Source: an uncultured Trueperaceae bacterium
GTDB lineage: Bacteria > Deinococcota > Deinococci > Deinococcales > Trueperaceae
Direction: 5' to 3'
Length of the DNA: 12,997 bases
NCBI GenBank assembly: GCA_937911855.1
Contig: CALDPK010000217.1
Coordinates: 1-12,997 of the forward strand
In this document: in pieces, positions 7,770-12,997 of the stretch
How positions within the stretch are numbered: the first letter of the stretch is position 1
Layout of the letters: every line of letters starts with the position of its first letter
Position numbers and translations under genes: made by a program
Notes under the pieces: generated by a model
Told to the model about the DNA's origin: nothing
What the model saw: the letters and a program-made list of their open reading frames with translations, nothing else
Databases searched by the model: none

Positions 7770-7802
7770 TACTGTACAGTGGCGGGGCAGACAGCTACTG
7801 TC
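7770..7802 (+). promoter_or_regulatory. Candidate promoter with two overlapping palindromic operator-like sites
   Basis: In the 71-bp gap before the AI-2E-family gene lie a perfect 10-bp palindrome ACTGTACAGT (7771-7780) and a second inverted repeat GACAG-CTA-CTGTC (7790-7802). They share the ACTGT/ACAG half-site, with centres about 20 to 21 bp apart, near two helical turns. A -35-like TGTACA (7773-7778) sits 17 bp from a -10-like TACTGT (7796-7801), so each palindrome covers one promoter hexamer. Promoter and operator roles are inference; the symmetry is directly visible. Confidence 0.4.
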
Positions 7803-7833
7803 ATTATTCAGCCTCCCGCAGCAGCGGGCAGGT

Positions 7834-9147
7834 ATGGAGATCGGTGAACCTGTGACGGAACCACAAACCACGGAAGCGAAGCAGCAAGTTCCCGCGACCG
7901 GCAACAAACAGACATCCCGTTACCCCGAACGCCCAACGGCGTTCGAGTACGTGTGGCGCAGCCCCTGGGTGCGCGCCGCCTGCTGGAGCCTGCTCATACT
8001 GGTAACGGCAGTACTGCTCGTGGTGCTGTTCCCGAAGTATTCCTTCGTACTCACCGTCGGCGTGGTCGGCTTCATGCTCGCCTACCTGCTGCACCCGCTC
8101 GTTGCACTGCTCCGCCGCATCCGCGTGCCCCGCATCGTGGCAGTCATCATCGTCTACCTGCTGCTGCTCGGCCTCATGGTCGTGGGCAGCCTGCTGATCG
8201 GCCAGATCTTCGTGCAGCTGGGCGACTTCGCCAACGAACTGCCCGAGGTGGTCGAGCAGGCCAGCCAGACGATAAACACCGTGACCAGCTGGCTCGGCAC
8301 GCTCATGTCCGGCGCCCAGGGTTTCCTGGCGGAACTCGTCGGCTTCGAATCCGCAGACCAGTTCAGCGAGACCATCCGTGAACAGGTGGCCGGCATGCTG
8401 GCCACAGCCACCACCGGCATCAGCACCGTACTGGGCGACCTGTTCGCAGAAGGCGGCGGCATCCTGCTGGGCGGCGCCACCAGCATCATCTCCGGCACCG
8501 CGCTGTTCATATTCATCCTGCTGGCCAGCGCCTACTTCCTGTTCGACTTCGAGCGCGTCACCGCCAACTTCTACCGGCTCGTGCCGGTGCGCTGGCGGCC
8601 CATCTACACCGACGTCAGCGGCAAGGCCGACAACGCCATCGGCGGCTACCTGCGCGGCCAGCTGCTCATCAGCGCCATCCTGGGCGTGCTCATCTGGCTG
8701 GGCCTGACCATCCTGGGTGTGCCGCTGGCCCTGTCAATCGGCTTCATCGCAGGGATCTTCAACATCGTGCCGTACCTGGGTCCGATCATCGGCGCAATTC
8801 CCGGCGTGCTGCTGGCCCTGACCATCAGCCCGCTCACCGCCGTGCTGGTCATCGGCCTGTTCGTGCTGGCCAACCTGCTGGAAAGCAACCTGCTGCAGCC
8901 CATCATCCTGGGCAAGGTCGTCGACATCCACCCGCTCACCGTGATGCTGGCCATCATGACCGGCGTCAGCTTCTTCGGACTCGTCGGCGCGCTGCTGGCC
9001 GTTCCGGTCGTCACGTTCGTGAAAGTGATGTTCGAGGACTACGTGCTCACCACTTCGGCATGGCACAGCGGACCGGGCAGGTTCAGGCAGCGGCGACGAC
9101 TGCAGGCTGTCGCCGACAGCGCCGATGGTCAGGGTGATTCGCAGTAA
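7834..9147 (+). CDS. AI-2E family transporter (PerM/YdiK-like permease)
   Basis: This 437-residue integral membrane protein has the arrangement of the AI-2E/PerM family (Pfam AI-2E_transport). A short hydrophilic N-terminus is followed by paired N-terminal helices (about WSLLILVTAVLLVVLF and YSFVLTVGVVGFMLAYLL), then VAVIIVYLLLLGLMVVGSLL. Next comes a helical periplasmic-type segment with FANELPEVVEQA, then a C-terminal helix bundle with the conserved GIFNIVPYLGPIIGAIPG and LLQPIILGKVVDIHPL. The family includes exporters of autoinducer-2 and Na+/H+ antiporters; the substrate cannot be told from sequence. ATG at 7834 is chosen because GGGCAGGT lies just upstream and the family N-terminus fits. 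The frame is open back to an ATG at 7702, but that would overlap the end of the methyltransferase and add an unlikely hydrophilic stretch. It ends 27 bp before ftsK. Confidence 0.85.
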   Translation: MEIGEPVTEPQTTEAKQQVPATGNKQTSRYPERPTAFEYVWRSPWVRAACWSLLILVTAVLLVVLFPKYSFVLTVGVVGFMLAYLLHPLVALLRRIRVPRIVAVIIVYLLLLGLMVVGSLLIGQIFVQLGDFANELPEVVEQASQTINTVTSWLGTLMSGAQGFLAELVGFESADQFSETIREQVAGMLATATTGISTVLGDLFAEGGGILLGGATSIISGTALFIFILLASAYFLFDFERVTANFYRLVPVRWRPIYTDVSGKADNAIGGYLRGQLLISAILGVLIWLGLTILGVPLALSIGFIAGIFNIVPYLGPIIGAIPGVLLALTISPLTAVLVIGLFVLANLLESNLLQPIILGKVVDIHPLTVMLAIMTGVSFFGLVGALLAVPVVTFVKVMFEDYVLTTSAWHSGPGRFRQRRRLQAVADSADGQGDSQ

Positions 9148-9161
9148 AGCCGGCCCTGCGG

Positions 9162-9167
9162 TAAACT
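9162..9167 (+). promoter_or_regulatory. Candidate -10 element for a leaderless ftsK transcript
   Basis: TAAACT fits the TANNNT -10 pattern and ends 7 nt before the ftsK GTG start at 9175, the spacing expected when transcription begins at the start codon. No Shine-Dalgarno is seen in the 27-bp gap. Leaderless mRNAs with such promoters are common in Deinococcus. I see no good -35 about 17 bp upstream. Confidence 0.35.
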
Positions 9168-9174
9168 TGCCCAA

Positions 9175-12100
9175 GTGGCCAGGAAGACCAAGCAAACCCG
9201 AAAATCCAAGGCAGCGAAGGCAGCGAAGGACCGTGAGGCCCTGGGCCTGACGCTCATCGCCCTGGCGCTCCTCATCCTGGCCCTGCTCCTGCCGCAGTTC
9301 CCGACCGGACAGCTCCTGAGCGGAGCCAGCGCCGCAGTACTCGGCTGGGTCGGCATCCTCGCTTACGCCGTGCCGCCGCCCATGATCGTGCTGGGAGCGC
9401 TGTTCCTGGTGCGCCGCGAACCACCCGGCTGGCCCCGCGTCCTGCTGGGCTACACGCTGCTGGTCGCCGGCACCTGGACCCTGCTCGCTTCGGTCGCGCC
9501 GCAGTTCACCGGCAGCATCGGCCAGGCATTCAACAGCATCCTGGGCGGAGCCGCCGGCGTACTGGGCGGCGCCGCAGCCGTGCTGGTGATCAGCTTCGGC
9601 ATAGAACTCATCCTGGCCTGGCCGCTCACCACCATCGTGCGCGTGGGCACCACCCGCCTGATCGAATTCACCCGCACCACCTTCGCCGCCGCCCTGGCAG
9701 CCCGCAGGCGCGCCCGCGACCGCGCCGGCTTCCAGGCTGACGTGGTGCAGGAGCGCCTGAAACTGCGCAACCTGGACCGCGACCTGGAGGTACTCCAGAA
9801 GCTGTACCCCGGCAGCAGCGAAGTCAGCAAGTGGCGCAGCGAGATTGCTGCCAGTCGCGAGAAACTCAACCGCAACCCCAGCGTGGCCGACCTCGAGGAC
9901 GCGCGCCTCGACGTGTCAGCCTGGCAGACCGCTGTCAGCAACTTCACCCGCGAACGCGCCTCTGAACTCGGCGCTGCGCTCGCCAGTGAAGGCCTGCCCG
10001 GTTTCGACGACTGGGTCCGCGAAGCCAAAGCCGAACTCGACGAGACGTTCACCGAACCCGTCCCCCCGGCCCGCGCACTCGACGACCTGCGCCAGGCACT
10101 GACCCTTGACCTGACCGCCCTGCACGAGCGTTACCGCCGGCTGCTGCGCGAACGCGACCTGGCTGAACCCGGGCTGCGCGACATCAAACCGCGCGATCTG
10201 CCGAAGTTCCAGGCTACCCACGAAGCGCGCCTCGAGCAGCTGGGCGTGGTCCGCGAGGACGCGCGCCAGCTGGATGAATCGGTCAAGCAGCTGGAGCTGT
10301 GGCGGGAACTGGCAGCCGATGTCTTCCGCAGCATGTCCGAGTACGGTTCGTTCCCGGAGATGCAGGAGTACAGCAGCACCCTCTCGCAGGAACTGCGTGA
10401 CAAGGGTGCCGAGGCACTGGATCAGCTTGACGGCTGGTTCAGCGCCCTGTCGGCAGTACGTTCGCGCGCTTACGACGATGAACGCCGTCAGCAGGAGGAA
10501 CGCCGCCAGGCTGAGGAGCGCGCCATCAGCGAACGCCTGCGTGGACTCTCGTCCGGCCAGGCGCCCTCTGCAGCTGCCAGCAAACCTGACGTGGTGCGCT
10601 ACCCGCGCGAACTGAGTGGCGCGGTCAATTTCGATACGACGCACGTCGTGCCGGCTGAACGCCTGCCGGCTCCGGGCGAGCGTACTGCTGCGGTGAAGCC
10701 GAAACCTGAGCCGCAGGCAATTTACGGTCCGCAACTGCCACTTGATCCGCCCGCTGCTGATCCGGTGCCGGAGGACCCGCTGCCGACCGTCGTTGAACCT
10801 GACCAGCCTGAAGAGGCTGCACCCGCGGGCGACCCGGTGCAGGATCCATGGCTCGAGGAACTGTCGCGGGCGACCGGTTCTGCGCACCCGCGCGAAAGTG
10901 CCCTGCCGGCTGCTGAACCTGTCCGGGAACCTGAGCCCGAACCCGCCCGCACCTCTGAAGCTGGCCGTGATGTCGAGCACATCCTGGACGAGGAAGGCAA
11001 ACCCCGTCCCCGGGACGCGTACGAGAAGGACAGCCAGCACGGCGAGGGCCCCTCGTCAGACATACCCGAGTACGGCGGCATCCCGATCCAGCTGCCGCCA
11101 TACTCGCTACTTGACCTGCCCGAGGCAGGCAGGGAAGACCCTGCCGAGCAGGAAGCGGAGCTGCGCGAGCGGGTCGCCCGCATCGACGACACCCTCTCGA
11201 ACTTCAGACTCGAAGGCCGGGTGGTGGCCAGCGTGCGCGGCCCGACCGTCACACGCTTCGAGGTCGAACCCGCTCCGGGCGAGAAGATCAGCCGCTTCGC
11301 CAACCTGTCCGACGACCTGGCGCTGGCCATGGCCGCCAGCAGCGTCCGCATCGAAGCGCCCATCCCCGGCAAGAGCGTCATCGGCCTGGAAGTGCCCAAC
11401 GCGCACCGCGACCTGATCCACTTCCGTGAGGCCGCAGAAGCCCACAGCTTCCGCCGCAGCAAGGCACGCCTGCCCCTGATCCTCGGCAAGAGCATCGACG
11501 GTGAACTCGTCGTCGGGGACCTGGCCCGCATGCCGCACCTGCTCATAGCCGGCTCCACCGGTTCGGGCAAGTCGGTCGCCGTGAACACGCTCATTGGCAG
11601 CCTGCTGTACAAGTTCCTGCCTACCGACCTGCGCTTCCTGATGATCGACCCGAAGATGGTCGAACTGACTCCTTACGACGGAATCCCGCACCTCCTTAGG
11701 CCCGTGGTCACCAACCCGGCTGACGCCGCGGCCGTGCTCCTGGGCGCCGTGTCACACATGGAACGGCGCTACAAGATGATGAGCAAGATCGGCGCCAAGA
11801 ACCTGGACCAGTACAACGAGAAGGCCCGCAACCTGGACCTGCCGCAGCTGCCGTTCGTGATCATCATCATCGACGAGCTTGCCGACCTAACGATCACGAG
11901 CCCCAAGGAAGTGGAGTCGGCCATCATGCGCCTGGCGCAGATGGCGCGCGCCACCGGCATGCACCTGGTGCTGGCCACCCAGCGGCCGAGCGTCGACATC
12001 CTGACGAGCCTCATCAAGGTGAACGTGCCTGCGCGCGTAGCCTTCGCCGTGTCAAGCGGCCACGACAGCCGCACCATCCTGGACACGATGGGCGCCGAGC

Positions 12101-12528
12101 GCCTGGTCGGCATGGGCGACATGCTCTTCTACCAGCCCGGCCTCGTCAAACCCGTCCGGCTCCAGGGGCCATTCATCAGCGAACCGGAGATCTCCGGACT
12201 CGCCGGGTTCCTGCGCCGTCAGTTCTTCGAGGACGAGTTCGTGGAAGCGTATGGCGAAGATTTCGACCCCCCTTCACTGCACGAGTCCGACGCCGATGGT
12301 TTCGTCGACTGGAACGACGAGAAACTGCGCGTAGCAGCCGAGATGGTCATCCAGGAAGGCCAGGCAAGCGTCAGCCGGCTGCAGCGCCGCCTGCAGGTCG
12401 GTCACGCACGCGCCGGCAAGCTCATGGATTCCCTTGAATCCCTCGGCGTCGTCGGACCACATACTGGCAGCAAACCGCGTGACGTGCTCGTGGACATGGA
12501 TGAATTGCCCAACATCTTTGGGCGATGA
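9175..12528 (+). CDS. ftsK: FtsK/SpoIIIE DNA translocase with a long helical insert
   Basis: This ATP-driven DNA pump at the division septum moves chromosome ends and aligns dif sites. The protein is 1117 residues and starts at GTG. After a Lys/Arg-rich start (MARKTKQTRKSKAAKAAK) come four or five membrane helices (about residues 24-152). A charged, heptad-like helical region of about 270 residues follows (about 186-460). Next is a Pro/Glu-rich linker (about 465-640) whose codons turn toward CCT, GCT and GAA. The motor begins near residue 643 with the alpha domain. The beta RecA-like domain has Walker A GSTGSGKS (793-800) and Walker B FVIIIIDEL (894-902, Asp 900 and Glu 901), then ATQRPSVD. 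A C-terminal gamma winged-helix domain of the KOPS-binding type (about 1046-1112, EKLRVAAEMVIQEGQASVSR) is present. All motor residues look intact. It follows the AI-2E gene by 27 bp with no clear Shine-Dalgarno. The coiled-coil region is longer than the usual simple linker of FtsK proteins. Confidence 0.95.
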   Translation: MARKTKQTRKSKAAKAAKDREALGLTLIALALLILALLLPQFPTGQLLSGASAAVLGWVGILAYAVPPPMIVLGALFLVRREPPGWPRVLLGYTLLVAGTWTLLASVAPQFTGSIGQAFNSILGGAAGVLGGAAAVLVISFGIELILAWPLTTIVRVGTTRLIEFTRTTFAAALAARRRARDRAGFQADVVQERLKLRNLDRDLEVLQKLYPGSSEVSKWRSEIAASREKLNRNPSVADLEDARLDVSAWQTAVSNFTRERASELGAALASEGLPGFDDWVREAKAELDETFTEPVPPARALDDLRQALTLDLTALHERYRRLLRERDLAEPGLRDIKPRDLPKFQATHEARLEQLGVVREDARQLDESVKQLELWRELAADVFRSMSEYGSFPEMQEYSSTLSQELRDKGAEALDQLDGWFSALSAVRSRAYDDERRQQEERRQAEERAISERLRGLSSGQAPSAAASKPDVVRYPRELSGAVNFDTTHVVPAERLPAPGERTAAVKPKPEPQAIYGPQLPLDPPAADPVPEDPLPTVVEPDQPEEAAPAGDPVQDPWLEELSRATGSAHPRESALPAAEPVREPEPEPARTSEAGRDVEHILDEEGKPRPRDAYEKDSQHGEGPSSDIPEYGGIPIQLPPYSLLDLPEAGREDPAEQEAELRERVARIDDTLSNFRLEGRVVASVRGPTVTRFEVEPAPGEKISRFANLSDDLALAMAASSVRIEAPIPGKSVIGLEVPNAHRDLIHFREAAEAHSFRRSKARLPLILGKSIDGELVVGDLARMPHLLIAGSTGSGKSVAVNTLIGSLLYKFLPTDLRFLMIDPKMVELTPYDGIPHLLRPVVTNPADAAAVLLGAVSHMERRYKMMSKIGAKNLDQYNEKARNLDLPQLPFVIIIIDELADLTITSPKEVESAIMRLAQMARATGMHLVLATQRPSVDILTSLIKVNVPARVAFAVSSGHDSRTILDTMGAERLVGMGDMLFYQPGLVKPVRLQGPFISEPEISGLAGFLRRQFFEDEFVEAYGEDFDPPSLHESDADGFVDWNDEKLRVAAEMVIQEGQASVSRLQRRLQVGHARAGKLMDSLESLGVVGPHTGSKPRDVLVDMDELPNIFGR

Positions 12529-12530
12529 TC

Positions 12531-12543
12531 CCGGGTACCCCGG
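12531..12543 (+). terminator. Weak hairpin after ftsK
   Basis: CCGGG (12531-12535), TAC, CCCGG (12539-12543) forms a 5-bp all-GC stem 2 nt after the ftsK stop. It is short and no T run follows, so it is at best a partial or Rho-assisted terminator. Confidence 0.2.
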
Positions 12544-12565
12544 CATGAGAACGGCCGGCGGAGAG

Positions 12566-12571
12566 TATACT
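12566..12571 (+). promoter_or_regulatory. Candidate -10 element for the solute-binding protein gene
   Basis: TATACT matches the -10 consensus at five of six positions and stands out in GC-rich surroundings. It lies 29 bp before the ATG at 12601. I see no strong -35 upstream. A transcript from it should begin near 12577-12580, within the left arm of the inverted repeat. Confidence 0.45.
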
Positions 12572-12572
12572 C

Positions 12573-12595
12573 GCCTCCAAGAAATCATTGGAGGC
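12573..12595 (+). repeat. Inverted repeat enclosing the Shine-Dalgarno of the solute-binding protein gene
   Basis: GCCTCCAA (12573-12580) pairs perfectly with TTGGAGGC (12588-12595) across GAAATCA, giving an 8-bp stem with a 7-nt loop. The right arm holds GGAGG (12590-12594), 6 nt before the ATG, which is the ribosome binding site. In RNA carrying both arms the site would be hidden. The repeat also straddles the likely transcription start, so it could instead be a repressor site. Confidence 0.6.
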
Positions 12596-12600
12596 AGCAC

Positions 12601-12997
12601 ATGAAGCGATTCGCAGCAATCCTGTTGGCCCTTTCTGTAGCATCCGGCGCGTTCGCGCAGACGCTGAACCTGGCGACGTCCGAGGACTGGGAGAACCTGG
12701 ACCCGGCGTTCGCAGCCGGTGTGCAGACCGGTGCGATGGTCGCCAAGCTTTATGACGGCCTGATGCGCTACGACTTCGAGACGACGGAAGTCGTTCCGAA
12801 CCTCGCTGAATCAGTCGACATCAACGACGACGCAACTGTCTTCACGTTCCACCTGCACGACGGGGTGCCGTTCCACGACGGCTCGATCCTGACTGCACAC
12901 GACGTCAAGTACTCGTTCGAACGCGTTGTCGATCCCGACACGGCCGGTCCGCTGGCCTGGGTGTTCACTGATGCAGGCATCACAGGGTCAGCAGAAT
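12601..12997 (+). CDS. Oligopeptide/dipeptide-type ABC transporter substrate-binding protein, 3' partial
   Basis: The first 132 codons are present; the rest lies beyond the window. A signal peptide (MKRFAAILLALSVASGAFA, cleaved before QTLN) directs export. There is no lipobox cysteine, so the protein is likely free in the periplasm. The mature start NLATSEDWENLDPAF, then GAMVAKLYDGLMRYD, VVPNLAES, FTFHLHDGVPFHDGSILTAHDVKYSFERVVDP, are the hallmarks of the SBP_bac_5 family (DppA/OppA-like). That family collects peptides or other small solutes for an ABC importer. Permease and ATPase genes would be expected downstream, out of view. It has its own Shine-Dalgarno GGAGG 6 nt from the ATG and a TATACT -10 candidate, so it is probably a separate unit from ftsK. 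Confidence 0.92.
   Translation, partial: MKRFAAILLALSVASGAFAQTLNLATSEDWENLDPAFAAGVQTGAMVAKLYDGLMRYDFETTEVVPNLAESVDINDDATVFTFHLHDGVPFHDGSILTAHDVKYSFERVVDPDTAGPLAWVFTDAGITGSAE

Noticed and set aside
7702..7833. Upstream start for the AI-2E family protein at 7702
   Set aside because: It would overlap the methyltransferase by about 60 bp and read through the palindromic promoter-like region. ATG 7834 has a better ribosome site and matches the expected family N-terminus.
9916..11040. 374-codon minus-strand open frame inside ftsK
   Set aside because: It is antisense to the helical insert and linker of FtsK, and its translation shows no domain or plausible start signal. The sense frame is continuous with the FtsK membrane and motor parts.
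12531..12543. Strong intrinsic terminator after ftsK
   Set aside because: The stem is only 5 bp and no T run follows. It is kept only as a low-confidence hairpin.

Overview
The window is a GC-rich (roughly two-thirds G+C by eye), gene-dense bacterial segment. An S-layer-homology (SLH) domain protein that ends in an outer-membrane beta-barrel, a Thermus/Deinococcus-type THUMP methyltransferase and a possible leaderless promoter together suggest a diderm of the Deinococcota (Deinococcus-Thermus), perhaps a Truepera-like lineage. This placement is inference; there is no rRNA gene in the window.

Layout. Bases 1 to about 400 hold, on the minus strand, most of a DoxX-family membrane protein with neither its start nor its stop in view. 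At about 380-402 it is joined abruptly to the interior of a large NAD-specific glutamate dehydrogenase on the plus strand (to 4456), which lacks roughly its first 250 residues. Neither gene has its proper 5' end and codon use changes at the join. This looks like a chimeric assembly or a recent rearrangement, not a normal gene boundary. Convergent to the dehydrogenase, 3 bp away, is hemW (minus, 4460-5647). A terminator-like hairpin with a U-rich tail lies inside its last 20 codons. A 75-bp divergent spacer separates hemW from a plus-strand run: a compact SLH/beta-barrel envelope protein (5723-6709), a THUMP-type RNA N2-guanine methyltransferase starting at TTG 3 bp later (6713-7762), an AI-2E/PerM-family membrane protein (7834-9147), an unusually long FtsK DNA translocase (9175-12528), and the start of a secreted solute-binding protein of an oligopeptide-type ABC transporter (12601 to the window end).

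The genes are mostly core housekeeping: glutamate catabolism, heme trafficking, envelope tethering, RNA modification, chromosome segregation and peptide uptake. No mobile element, CRISPR array, defence system or RNA gene was found, and I see no wholly new system. The observations most worth checking are regulatory or structural: the DoxX/GDH junction, the terminator upstream of the hemW stop codon, paired palindromes over a candidate promoter of the AI-2E gene, a hairpin enclosing the Shine-Dalgarno of the solute-binding protein, and a helical insert of about 270 residues in FtsK.
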